Shown here: piece after piece, positions 10,118-18,941 of the stretch
Layout: each line of letters begins with the position of its first letter
Numbering within the stretch: the first letter of the stretch is position 1
Assembly (NCBI GenBank): GCA_964276095.1
Contig: CAXYDR010000003.1
Coordinates: 1,488,001 to 1,552,000, forward strand
Direction of reading: 5' to 3'
DNA from: GCA-2733415 sp964276095
Lineage (GTDB): Bacteria > Bacteroidota > Bacteroidia > Flavobacteriales > Flavobacteriaceae
Length of the DNA: 64,000 nucleotides
Position numbers and translations under genes: made by a program
Notes under the pieces: generated by a model
Told to the model about the DNA's origin: nothing
Databases searched by the model: none
Seen by the model: the letters and a program-made list of their open reading frames with translations, nothing else

Positions 10118-12042
10118 AAGTAGATAGCTGTATATGTGGTTTTTTTAAACGCTTACTTTTTAGTGTAATATTCTTGTTCGTAACCCAAATAAACGGACAA
10201 ACATATGCAGATAAAGAGTACTATTTAGTTGATAGTTTAGAGTTGAATAAATTATCTAAAGACGATAAGGAAGTCATCAGTTCTGCTTTGACTAAATATC
10301 ATAAAACAAACCAAGATTCACTAAGATTAAAATACATAAACGATATAATTGAGTCTTCTTGGGACGAAAAAGTTTGGACAAGCTATAATAGTTGGATGAA
10401 CCAATATCTAACTAGAAAACTGTCAGGAGTTAAACTACACGTTAATAATATAACTAATGAAAATAGATTGCTATTTAGTTATTTGGCAGCTACAATCAAT
10501 AACAAAGCAATTATAACTCATGAAGCAGGAAATTATGTTGAGGCATTGAACTATTATCATGAATGCATTAAAATACAAGAACAAATAAAGGATAGTATTT
10601 TGCTGCCGGAAGCCTATAATAATTTAGGTTCATTATATCACGATATAAGAAACTATAAAAAGGCAGAGTATTTCTACAACAAGTCCTTACGTTTATGTGA
10701 TAAATATGATAATTACCGCTGTGTTGCAATGGCTCTAACAAATTTAGGGCAGATATTTTCAGATAGAAAGGAGTTAGATTCAGCCTTGGTTTTTCTTAAT
10801 AGAAGTTTGAAAGTGCGTGAGTTATCAAAGGAATCCTATGGGATTGGAATTACATATAATTTATTTGGTGAGGTATATTTCAGAAAAGAAAAATACAACA
10901 AAGCAGTAGAGTATTTTAATAAGAGTTTATTGATAGAAAAGCAACATAATGATTACAAAGGGGTTGCTGTTTCATTGATTTATTTGGGGAACGTTTATAT
11001 AAAAAAACAAGACTTTGTTCAAGCCAAAAAAGTTGGGAAAGAAGCTTTAGGAATAGCAAAAAAAGAAAATTCCTTAGAAAGTCAGGTTAAAGCAACTAAA
11101 TTATTGCGGGATGCATATCAAGGTGAAAAAAACTGGATAGAAGCTTTTAATATGGAACAATCTTATACTAGGCTAAGAGATAGTATTCAGAATGGTAAAA
11201 TTGAAGAATCAATAATTATTAAGCAAGCAACTTTTGATCTTGAACAAAAACAGAAAGAAATAGAATTGTTGTCAACTAAAAATGATTTACAAAAGCTTAC
11301 GCTTAGAAATAACAGATTTTTTTTATGTATTGCAATATTCGGGATATTACTTATTTCTTTTATTGCTTTGTTTACTAAAAGAGTTTTAGATAAGAACAAA
11401 CTTGTTTCAAACTTGTTAAGGAAGCAAAATGAAGAAAAACAAGTGATGATGAAAGAAATTCATCACAGGGTTAAAAATAATTTACAGGTAGTAAATAGTT
11501 TGTTAAGGCTTCAATCAAAAGAAGTAAAGGATAGTAGAGTGATAGATATGTTTAAAAACACACAACGCAGAGTGCTGTCTATGGCTAAGCTACATGAAAA
11601 CATGTATAGTACCGAAAACATGAAATTAATTAATGTAAAAAAGCATTTGTCAGGATTAATTTCTGATATCATTGATAGTTATGGTTTAGGGAAAGAGATA
11701 AATATTGAACTCAATATCCTTGATGAAGAATTTAGTATTAAAACATTATTGCCTTTAAGTTTAATAGTTAATGAAATTATAACCAATTCATTAAAACATG
11801 CTTTCACTAATAAACAAACGGGTAATGTTTCATTAGAGTTGACAAAAAATAATGAAGAAGATTTTAAAATGATTATTGGTGATGATGGAATTGGATACCA
11901 CCCTATAGGCGAAAGTAGTGGCTTGGGAATAAAACTTATTAATATATTCTCCAGACAACTAAATGGAACAATTGAATTATTAGATAAGGAAGGGGCGTTT
12001 TACGAGTTAAAGTTTAAAGTAGACCATGAAATAGAAAAATAA
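10114..12042 (+). CDS. TPR-repeat HisKA_2 sensor histidine kinase (fourth of five)
   Basis: The 642-residue protein is close in design to the first kinase. It has a signal peptide (about 1-29), TPR repeats (about 120-340, with EALNYYHECIKIQEQ and similar units), a coiled coil containing QKEIELLSTKNDLQKL, one membrane helix (about 405-425) and a HisKA_2 kinase with EIHHRVKNNLQ, NEIITNSLKHAF and DDGIGY. Even the segment YADK.YYLVDSLE after the signal peptide is shared with the first kinase, which supports recent duplication. It overlaps the preceding propeller kinase by 4 bases. A gap of 339 bases then separates it from the fifth kinase. No cognate regulator is visible. Confidence 0.9.
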   Translation: MKVDSCICGFFKRLLFSVIFLFVTQINGQTYADKEYYLVDSLELNKLSKDDKEVISSALTKYHKTNQDSLRLKYINDIIESSWDEKVWTSYNSWMNQYLTRKLSGVKLHVNNITNENRLLFSYLAATINNKAIITHEAGNYVEALNYYHECIKIQEQIKDSILLPEAYNNLGSLYHDIRNYKKAEYFYNKSLRLCDKYDNYRCVAMALTNLGQIFSDRKELDSALVFLNRSLKVRELSKESYGIGITYNLFGEVYFRKEKYNKAVEYFNKSLLIEKQHNDYKGVAVSLIYLGNVYIKKQDFVQAKKVGKEALGIAKKENSLESQVKATKLLRDAYQGEKNWIEAFNMEQSYTRLRDSIQNGKIEESIIIKQATFDLEQKQKEIELLSTKNDLQKLTLRNNRFFLCIAIFGILLISFIALFTKRVLDKNKLVSNLLRKQNEEKQVMMKEIHHRVKNNLQVVNSLLRLQSKEVKDSRVIDMFKNTQRRVLSMAKLHENMYSTENMKLINVKKHLSGLISDIIDSYGLGKEINIELNILDEEFSIKTLLPLSLIVNEIITNSLKHAFTNKQTGNVSLELTKNNEEDFKMIIGDDGIGYHPIGESSGLGIKLINIFSRQLNGTIELLDKEGAFYELKFKVDHEIEK

Positions 12043-12381
12043 AAAACACAATGTTTAAAGTTAGCTATTAAATGGTAAAGAAACTTTAATTTCTCCCTCC
12101 TGTTTGAAGTGCAATTGGAGCCCCGAAATTAGACTGATAAACACTATTGTTATTATAAGTCCAATTATTACAATTTCTTTTTAGTATGTATTTATTGATG
12201 TTTTGACAGGAACTAATATGGATCATATTAACAGGTAAAAAAAGGAAGTATAAGATATAGATTGATGATAGAAGCACTAGGATTTCAGGTAAGTTAATGT
12301 CATTGAAAACAGAAACTAAACTCAAAAAATAGTTATAAAAGAGAAGTAAAAAATAATAAGTATATTTATGTAAATAATAAA
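12043..12381. other. 339-base gap between the fourth and fifth kinases
   Basis: No gene can be supported here. A 79-codon leftward frame (12086-12325) exists with a hydrophobic stretch, but it has no recognisable family or clear promoter and the DNA is AT-rich, so it is not called. The stretch probably carries the fifth kinase's promoter. Confidence 0.4.
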
Positions 12382-13566
12382 ATGAAATTATATACAGGAT
12401 ATAAATGGAGTCGCAGATTTAAGTTTACAATTTATACGATTGGAAAACTAGGTTTTATAATTCACGTTTTTTTGATTTTCTTTTTTTTGATTGTCAGTAT
12501 AAAAGAAATGGCTGTTTACAATGTGTTTTCTTCTATTTTTTTTGCCACAATGCTGTGTTTAATTAAGAAAGAAGTTAGTGTGAAACTTATTTTTTTTATA
12601 ACCTGTTTTGAGGTAGTATTACACGCATACCTTGGAACGTATTATCTTGGATCTGAATGTAATTTCATTTTTTTTATATTCATATTGCCATCTGTTTTTT
12701 TATTAAACCCTAAGTGGAAAATATGGGAAAGTTCGTTTTTCTTCTCAAGTATAGTTTTATTTTATTTACTAAACATCTTTTTATTTAAAGATCACGAAGC
12801 TATTTATAAACTGAATGAAACATTGATTTTTTATACAGGAACTGCATTAATATTAGTTGTAGTTTTTATGATTTTCTTAGTAGTTTTCTATTATAGTAAG
12901 TTGGTAAATACAAACGATAAAGCATTAAGGGAAGTAAACAAAGAGCTTAAAATAAAGAATGAAGAAAAGCAATTAATTATAAAGGAGATACATCATAGAA
13001 TTAAAAACAACTTACAAGTGGTTATTAGTTTGCTAAGGTTACAAGCGTCTAAGGTGAAAGATGAAGAGGTAGTTGACATGTTTAAAAATACTCAAAAGAG
13101 AATATTTTCAATGGCGTTGTTACATGAAAATCTGTTACAAGAATATGATTTAGAACTGGTAAACGCTCATGAACATTTTAAATACTTAACAGAAAATTTA
13201 ATTAATAGTTATGCGGTTGATAAAGAAATAGATTTAGAAATTGACATAGAAAATATCGACCTTGGAATGCAAACGTTAACTCCACTCGGGTTGATTATTA
13301 ATGAAGTAATTACTAATTCATTAAAACATGCGTTTAATGAAACTAGGCAGGGGAAAATCAGCATTGCAATGAAGAAGTTACATGATAAAAAACATGAAAT
13401 CCAAATTACAGATAACGGATCTGGGTATGTTAATAATGGTGAATCTAAAGGGATAGGTACTAGATTGGTGTCAATATTTGTAAAACAATTAAACGGTACT
13501 TTAGAATTGTTAGAACATCAAGGGACCGCTTATAAGATCACTTTTGAAGAAATAGAACATACGTAA
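12382..13566 (+). CDS. Multi-pass membrane HisKA_2 sensor histidine kinase (fifth of five)
   Basis: The 394-residue protein has no signal peptide. Instead its first 180 residues contain about six hydrophobic segments, with FFFLIVSI, FFATMLCLI, FIFFIFILPSVFLL and the last near 150-175. A HisKA_2 kinase follows: EIHHRIKNNLQVVISLLRLQ with His near 207, the N box NEVITNSLKHAF, and TDNGSGY in place of the DDG of its sisters. The input is therefore probably a membrane or cytoplasmic signal rather than a periplasmic ligand. The membrane domain was not matched to a named family. It lies on the same strand as the other four kinases but 339 bases away, so it may have its own promoter. Confidence 0.85.
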   Translation: MKLYTGYKWSRRFKFTIYTIGKLGFIIHVFLIFFFLIVSIKEMAVYNVFSSIFFATMLCLIKKEVSVKLIFFITCFEVVLHAYLGTYYLGSECNFIFFIFILPSVFLLNPKWKIWESSFFFSSIVLFYLLNIFLFKDHEAIYKLNETLIFYTGTALILVVVFMIFLVVFYYSKLVNTNDKALREVNKELKIKNEEKQLIIKEIHHRIKNNLQVVISLLRLQASKVKDEEVVDMFKNTQKRIFSMALLHENLLQEYDLELVNAHEHFKYLTENLINSYAVDKEIDLEIDIENIDLGMQTLTPLGLIINEVITNSLKHAFNETRQGKISIAMKKLHDKKHEIQITDNGSGYVNNGESKGIGTRLVSIFVKQLNGTLELLEHQGTAYKITFEEIEHT

Positions 13567-13641
13567 TATATTTCAAAAGTGTTTATAAGGATATCTATAG
13601 TATGAATTAGTCAAGATTTTTTTATCAGGCTAGCTTTTGGG

Positions 13642-16476
13642 TTAGTGAGCTTGAAGCCAATTTGCTCCTTTTCCAACTTCAACATCTAATGGAACTAACA
13701 TTTTAAATGCATTTTCCATTTCAGACTTCACCATGTTTATTAGCTTATCTTCTTCGTTTTTAATAACATCAAAAACCAATTCATCATGTACTTGAAGTAA
13801 CATTTTAGATTGGTAATTTTCTTTATTTAAAATGGCATGAATATTAATCATTGCTATTTTAATAATATCAGCGGCGCTTCCTTGTATTGGAGCATTAACA
13901 GCATTTCGCTCGTCGGCAGCGCGAACAATTCCGTTTTGCGAGTTGATGTTTTTTAAATACCTGCGTCGTTGCGAAATTGTTTCTACATACCCATTATCTC
14001 TAGCTAAATCTACTTGATTCGCCATATATGCTTTTAATTTTGGATATGATTTATAATAGTTATCTATTAACTCTTTTGCTTCTTTACGTGATATTTTTTG
14101 TTGTTGTGCTAAAGTAAAAGCACCTTGCCCATAAATAATTCCGAAGTTAACAGCCTTTGCGTTGCTTCGTTGTTCACGAGTAACTTCGTCTAAAGGCACA
14201 TTAAATACTTTTGCAGCTGTTGCAGCGTGGATATCATCTCCGTTAACAAAAGATTCAATCATATTTTCATCCTCGCTTAAAGCAGCTATAATTCGTAATT
14301 CTATTTGCGAATAATCCGCAGCAACAAGAATATGGTTCTCATCTCTTGGTACAAAAGCTTTACGTACTTGTCTACCACGTTCTGTACGGATAGGAATGTT
14401 TTGTAAATTAGGATTATTAGAACTCAATCTTCCAGTAGCAGCAACTGCTTGGTGGTAGTCAGTATGAATTCTATTTGTTGTTGCGTTTACTTGTAAAGGA
14501 AGTGCGTCAACATAAGTGTTTTGAAGTTTTATTAAACTTCTCCAAACTAAAATGTCTTGAATAATTTGATGTTCGTCTAATTTACTCAATACATCTTCTG
14601 AGGTTGAATATTGCCCAGTTTTAGTCTTCTTTGGTTTGTCAACCAATTTCAAATCTTCAAACAATACAATCCCTAGCTGTTTAGGGGATGCCAGATTAAA
14701 TTCTTTATCAGCAGTTTTATAGATAGCTGTTTCTAATTCTTTGATGTCTTTTGATAAATCATCAGATAAACTACCTAAGAAGGTTGCATCCAAATTAATA
14801 CCTTCTAATTCCATTGCAGTAAGAACTGGTACTAATGGCATTTCAATTTCATCAAATAGCTTTTTGGTACCTGTTTCGGTCAATTTTTCTTCAAAGATTT
14901 GTTTTAACTGAAAAGTTACATCAGCATCTTCAACGCCATATTCTGTTTGATCCTTTAAAGCAACAGTTCTGAATGACTTTTGATTCTTCCCTTTTTTACC
15001 AATTAAACTTTCAATAGTAATAGGTTGATAGTTGAGGTAAGTTTCCGAAAGGACATCCATGTTATGACGCATATCCGGATTTATAAGATAATGTGCCAAC
15101 ATTGTATCAAACAATTTACCTTTTACAGTAATGTTGTATTTGTGTAATACTTTGGCGTCATATTTAATATTATGCGCAATTTTTTCAATATGTTCTGCTT
15201 CAAAGAAAGGTCTTAATTCCTCAATTAAAACTTTCGCTTCTTCTTGATTCTCAGGAAACGGAATATAATACCCTTTGTGCGCTTCCCATGAAAATGATAT
15301 TCCAACTAATTCAGCTTCAAAAGTATTTAAACTAGTTGTTTCTGTATCAAAACAAACAGAAGTTTGCTTCATTAGTTGTTGTAAAAATAATTTTCTAGCA
15401 AAATCAGTATCAATAAACTGATATACATGCGCAGTGTTTTCTGCAGTTTTATACCCGGAAATTACCGTGTTGTTTTCATCAGAAGAGATGTTTCCTCCAA
15501 AAAGGGAGAATTGTGAATCACTTGGAGTATTAGCTTCTTTTTTTGTTGAAGAAGATTTTTCAGCACTCGTTTTTTCAGAAGAAGCTGCAGTTAAACCATA
15601 AATTTTTTCAAAGGTTGTTTGTAAACGTCTAAACTCTAATTCTTGAAACAGCGTGGTAACATCCTCTGTATTTGGTTTGGACACATAAAATTCTTCAGCA
15701 TTAAAATCTACAGGACAATCGAGTATTATGGTAGCCAGTTTTTTTGATAAAACACCTAATTCTGCATTAGCCTCAATTTTCTCTTTCATTTTCCCCTTCA
15801 AGTCAGCAGTGTTGGCTAACAGATTTTCCATTGAGCCATACTGTTTTAGGAATTTCTTAGCAGTTTTGTCTCCAACTCCAGGTAGTCCAGGAATATTATC
15901 TACAGCATCCCCCATCATTCCTAAATAGTCAATAACTTGTTCAGGACGTTCTACTTCAAAACGAGCTTGAACTTCAGGGATTCCCCAAATTTCAATTCCG
16001 TTCCCCATTCTAGCAGGACGGTACATAAAAATATTCTCAGATACCAATTGTGCAAAATCCTTATCAGGAGTAACCATATAAGTTTTAAAACCTTCTTTTT
16101 CAGCTTGTTTTGCGAGCGTTCCTATTAAATCATCTGCTTCAAATCCAGCAACTTCAATAATTGGAATATTCATTGCTTTTAATATTTCTTGTATGATAGG
16201 TACAGCAATTTTTATAGCTTCAGGAGTTTCTTGTCTATTCCCTTTGTATTCAGGAAACATATCAGTTCTTAGTTTACTTCCTTTTTTGTCAAAACAAACA
16301 GCTAAGTATTCTGGTTTGTCCTTGCGTAATATTTCAAATAGCGAATTGGTAAACCCCATTACCGCAGAAACATCCATTCCTTTTGATGTGATTCTTGGAT
16401 TTTTTATAAGGGCGTAATAACCACGAAATATCAATGCAAATGCATCCAATAAAAATACTCTTTTCTCTGCTGACAT
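13642..16476 (-). CDS. polA: DNA polymerase I
   Basis: The 944-residue protein has the full three-domain order. The N-terminal 5'-3' exonuclease (about 1-300) shows LLDAFALIFRGYYAL and FEADDLIGTLA. The 3'-5' exonuclease domain (about 345-530) shows FDTETTSLN, so the catalytic D-x-E is kept. The polymerase domain shows motif A ADYSQIELR (near 722), motif B RSNAKAVNFGIIYG (near 775) and motif C VHDELVFD (near 897). Length matches bacterial polA. It fills gaps and removes RNA primers in replication and repair. It is transcribed leftward, convergent with the kinase cluster and divergent from the metallophosphoesterase. The start at MSAEKRVFLLDAFALIFRGY fits the family. Confidence 0.97.
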   Translation of the reverse strand: MSAEKRVFLLDAFALIFRGYYALIKNPRITSKGMDVSAVMGFTNSLFEILRKDKPEYLAVCFDKKGSKLRTDMFPEYKGNRQETPEAIKIAVPIIQEILKAMNIPIIEVAGFEADDLIGTLAKQAEKEGFKTYMVTPDKDFAQLVSENIFMYRPARMGNGIEIWGIPEVQARFEVERPEQVIDYLGMMGDAVDNIPGLPGVGDKTAKKFLKQYGSMENLLANTADLKGKMKEKIEANAELGVLSKKLATIILDCPVDFNAEEFYVSKPNTEDVTTLFQELEFRRLQTTFEKIYGLTAASSEKTSAEKSSSTKKEANTPSDSQFSLFGGNISSDENNTVISGYKTAENTAHVYQFIDTDFARKLFLQQLMKQTSVCFDTETTSLNTFEAELVGISFSWEAHKGYYIPFPENQEEAKVLIEELRPFFEAEHIEKIAHNIKYDAKVLHKYNITVKGKLFDTMLAHYLINPDMRHNMDVLSETYLNYQPITIESLIGKKGKNQKSFRTVALKDQTEYGVEDADVTFQLKQIFEEKLTETGTKKLFDEIEMPLVPVLTAMELEGINLDATFLGSLSDDLSKDIKELETAIYKTADKEFNLASPKQLGIVLFEDLKLVDKPKKTKTGQYSTSEDVLSKLDEHQIIQDILVWRSLIKLQNTYVDALPLQVNATTNRIHTDYHQAVAATGRLSSNNPNLQNIPIRTERGRQVRKAFVPRDENHILVAADYSQIELRIIAALSEDENMIESFVNGDDIHAATAAKVFNVPLDEVTREQRSNAKAVNFGIIYGQGAFTLAQQQKISRKEAKELIDNYYKSYPKLKAYMANQVDLARDNGYVETISQRRRYLKNINSQNGIVRAADERNAVNAPIQGSAADIIKIAMINIHAILNKENYQSKMLLQVHDELVFDVIKNEEDKLINMVKSEMENAFKMLVPLDVEVGKGANWLQAH

Positions 16477-16575
16477 AATTGAAAATTGAATTTTGAAAGG
16501 TAAAAATATAAAAATGAATTGAGTATTTAATTGTTAATTTTTATGGAATTAAAATACATGCGGAAGTCAATTTAG

Positions 16576-16583
16576 TATCTTTG
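16576..16583 (+). promoter_or_regulatory. Bacteroidota-type -7 box (TATCTTTG) for the metallophosphoesterase
   Basis: TATCTTTG matches TAnnTTTG and lies 16 bases before the ATG at 16600. No clear TTTG -33 element stands at the usual distance, so this is a partial match. Confidence 0.5.
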
Positions 16584-16599
16584 GTAAAATTCAGAAAGT

Positions 16600-17835
16600 A
16601 TGTCTAGGTTTTATGTTGCATTATTAATAATGACAATAGTGTTTTTGTTTGTAGAAGTTTATGCTTTTCAAGCATTAAAAGTACTTACAAAAGACAGGTT
16701 GTATCGTTGGATATGGATTGTAGTGTCTGTATTAGTATATGTCCCTTTTTTAATAGTGTTTTTAACCTATTCAAAAGCAAATGGGCAGACAAAAGGATTT
16801 CAATACGCATTCTCTTTACTGTTAATGTTTTTGTTGCCAAAAGTAGTTTTGTTGATTAGTATGTTTGGTGAGGATGTATATAGAGTTTTTGTTAAAGGAA
16901 CTAGAATGATCAGTAATTCAGACATAAAATCTATTCCTGGAAGACGAAAATTTATAGCCAAAATAGCCTTAGGAATTGCTGCAATTCCGTTTGCTTCTTT
17001 TTTATACGGTGTAACCAAAGGAAAATACAATTTTAAAGTATTGAAATACGAATTAGCTTTTGATGATTTACCAGAAGCTTTTGATGGGTTTACAATTACC
17101 CAAATTTCAGACATTCATTCAGGGAGTTTCACTGATAAATCAAAAGTGCAATATGCTGTTGATTTAGTAGCTGAGCAAGAATCGGATTTATTATTATTTA
17201 CAGGTGATATTGTAAATAATAAAGCAGAAGAAATGGATGATTTCATTGATATCTTCTCGAAATTAAAAGCACCTTTTGGTCAGTATTCTATTTTAGGAAA
17301 TCATGATTACGGTGATTATGCTGAGTGGAAAACGAAAGCTGATAAAAAGGCTAATTTTGAAGCTGTTAAAGATGTTCATTCAAAAATAGGGTTTGAATTA
17401 TTGTTAAACGAATCTCGATTTATTGAGAAGGACAATCAAAAACTAGCATTAGTTGGAGTTGAAAACTGGGGAAAAGGATGGAAACAAGCTGGTGATTTAG
17501 AGAAAGCATCTGCTTTAGTTGATCAGAAGGATTTCAAAGTGCTAATGAGTCATGATCCTTCACATTGGGAACATCAAGTAAAAGAGAACGACTTTAATTA
17601 TCAGTTAACACTTAGTGGACATACACACGGTTTGCAAATGGGAATTGAAATACCAGGGTTTATAAAATGGAGCCCATCTAGTTTTATATACAAGCAATGG
17701 GCAGGATTGTATGAGGAATTTGGACGTTACGTAAATGTAAATAGAGGTTTTGGTTTTCATGGTTTTGCTGGTAGAGTAGGGATATGGCCAGAAATAACCG
17801 TTATAAAGCTTAAAAAGAGTACAGCTACAGCTTAA
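16600..17835 (+). CDS. Membrane-anchored metallophosphoesterase (YkuE-like)
   Basis: The 411-residue protein begins with about three hydrophobic segments (within 1-100) and then a twin-arginine-like stretch GRRKFIAKIALGIAAIPF (near 115-135). The calcineurin-like domain carries ISDIHSG (near 169), GDIVNN (near 201), GNHDYG (near 233) and GHTHGL (near 340), which together supply the dinuclear metal ligands. Relatives such as YkuE hydrolyse phosphoesters outside the cytoplasm, and the substrate here is unknown. It is divergent from polA, with a Bacteroidota -7 box 16 bases upstream, and is followed after 74 bases by the thioredoxin-fold gene, which has its own promoter box. Confidence 0.88.
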   Translation: MSRFYVALLIMTIVFLFVEVYAFQALKVLTKDRLYRWIWIVVSVLVYVPFLIVFLTYSKANGQTKGFQYAFSLLLMFLLPKVVLLISMFGEDVYRVFVKGTRMISNSDIKSIPGRRKFIAKIALGIAAIPFASFLYGVTKGKYNFKVLKYELAFDDLPEAFDGFTITQISDIHSGSFTDKSKVQYAVDLVAEQESDLLLFTGDIVNNKAEEMDDFIDIFSKLKAPFGQYSILGNHDYGDYAEWKTKADKKANFEAVKDVHSKIGFELLLNESRFIEKDNQKLALVGVENWGKGWKQAGDLEKASALVDQKDFKVLMSHDPSHWEHQVKENDFNYQLTLSGHTHGLQMGIEIPGFIKWSPSSFIYKQWAGLYEEFGRYVNVNRGFGFHGFAGRVGIWPEITVIKLKKSTATA

Positions 17836-17849
17836 TAGTTTAAAAAGAT

Positions 17850-17857
17850 TAACTTTG
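17850..17857 (+). promoter_or_regulatory. Bacteroidota-type -7 box (TAACTTTG) for the thioredoxin-fold gene
   Basis: TAACTTTG matches TAnnTTTG and lies 53 bases before the ATG at 17910. The -33 element is not convincing. Confidence 0.45.
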
Positions 17858-17909
17858 TAATAGTTAGGAATATTTTTAAGTTATTACTTAAAAAATTAAA
17901 ATAGGTATT

Positions 17910-18206
17910 ATGTCTAAATTTGGCGAATTAATTGATGTCTCGGTTCCAGTTTTATTAGATTTTTACACAGAGTGGAATGAACATTCCGTGGCAATGCATC
18001 CGATAATGCGAAATGTTGCCGCAGCATTGGGGGATAAAGCAAAAATAATTAAGATTGATGTAGATAAAAATACTCAGTTAGCCGAAGCTTTACGAGTTAA
18101 AGGTTTGCCAACTCTTATGATTTATAAAGGCGGAGAAATGAAATGGCGTCAATCTGGTGAGCAAGATGCGGATACTTTAATCGGGTTGATTCAGGAGTAC
18201 GTTTAG
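17910..18206 (+). CDS. Thioredoxin-fold protein without active-site cysteines
   Basis: The 98-residue protein has the thioredoxin layout: VPVLLDFYTEW (beta strand leading to the active-site Trp), KIIKIDVDKN, and the cis-proline segment VKGLPTLMIYKGGE. Where thioredoxins have WCGPC this protein reads WNEHS, and there is no cysteine anywhere in it. It therefore cannot do thiol-disulfide exchange and may act as a chaperone, adaptor or scaffold. There is no signal peptide, so it is probably cytosolic. It ends 3 bases before the convergent deacetylase gene's stop. Fold assignment is secure and function is not. Confidence 0.85.
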   Translation: MSKFGELIDVSVPVLLDFYTEWNEHSVAMHPIMRNVAAALGDKAKIIKIDVDKNTQLAEALRVKGLPTLMIYKGGEMKWRQSGEQDADTLIGLIQEYV

Positions 18207-18209
18207 CAT

Positions 18210-18857
18210 TTATTGAATCACTTCAAAACTATACCCTTTTTTATTAAAGTGTTCTAATACTTTAGGTAAAACAAATTTCAACTTTTCTGAAGCTTTTATG
18301 CTATCGTGAAAAACAACAATACTTCCTTCTGAAGTGTTATGAATCACATTTTTTAAACACTTTTCCTTTGTGATTGACTGATCAAAATCACCACTCAACA
18401 CATTCCACATAATAATTTTATATCCTTTTTTTAAAAGATAGTTAGCAGCGCCGTTTTTAATTTTACCATACGGTGGGCGAAAAAGATTTATTGTTTTTGG
18501 GGTTTTATTTCCGATTTCAAGGTCAATTATTTGCTGCGCTTTATTAATGTTTTCAAGATATGTTTTAGATAATTTTTCCCACCCATTTAAATGATTATGA
18601 GTATGGTTTCCTATGGAATTTCCATTTTTTATAATATCCTTAAAAATTTCAGGGTGAGCTATTATATTTTTTCCGATACAAAAAAAAGTTGCCTTTGCGT
18701 TATACTTTTTTAATTCAGACAGTACCCAAGGAGTAATTTCTGATGTTGGACCGTCATCAAAAGTTAAATAAATCACCTTTTTATTAGTAGCTATATCCCA
18801 AGTTAGATTCGGGAATATTCTTTTAATAAAATAAGGTGTTTTTACAAAGTATAGCAT
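18210..18857 (-). CDS. Polysaccharide deacetylase (NodB domain)
   Basis: The start chosen is the ATG at 18857 (MLYFVKTPYFIKRIFPNLTW), the usual opening of this Flavobacteriia family. A frame extension to a GTG at 18905 would run into the terminator hairpin of the next gene. The resulting 215 residues form one NodB homology domain: TFDDGPT with the catalytic and metal-binding Asp pair, GNHTHNHL with the HxxxH metal ligands, RPPYGK, WNVLSGDFDQS and IVVFHDS. Such enzymes remove acetyl groups from N-acetylated sugars of peptidoglycan or exopolysaccharide. A cleavable signal peptide is not obvious, so location is uncertain. It lies downstream of the DUF2723 gene on the same strand, behind a strong hairpin. 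Confidence 0.88.
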   Translation of the reverse strand: MLYFVKTPYFIKRIFPNLTWDIATNKKVIYLTFDDGPTSEITPWVLSELKKYNAKATFFCIGKNIIAHPEIFKDIIKNGNSIGNHTHNHLNGWEKLSKTYLENINKAQQIIDLEIGNKTPKTINLFRPPYGKIKNGAANYLLKKGYKIIMWNVLSGDFDQSITKEKCLKNVIHNTSEGSIVVFHDSIKASEKLKFVLPKVLEHFNKKGYSFEVIQ

Positions 18858-18888
18858 CTTGATAAAGGTACAATAAAGCGATAAAAAA

Positions 18889-18920
18889 AACCTAATTATA
18901 TACACATGTATAATTAGGTT
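18889..18920 (-). terminator. Strong hairpin terminator after the DUF2723 gene, possibly bidirectional
   Basis: AACCTAATTATA (18889-18900) and TATAATTAGGTT (18909-18920) form a 12-bp stem around an 8-base loop. The leftward strand continues into a run of eight T, and a shorter T run follows on the + strand. It sits between the DUF2723 stop and the deacetylase start. Confidence 0.75.
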
Positions 18921-18941
18921 TTTTATTAAATAAGAGGGTGT

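Noticed and set aside
12086..12325. 79-codon leftward frame between the fourth and fifth kinases
   Set aside because: No family, promoter or start context. Hydrophobic translation is common for AT-rich DNA.
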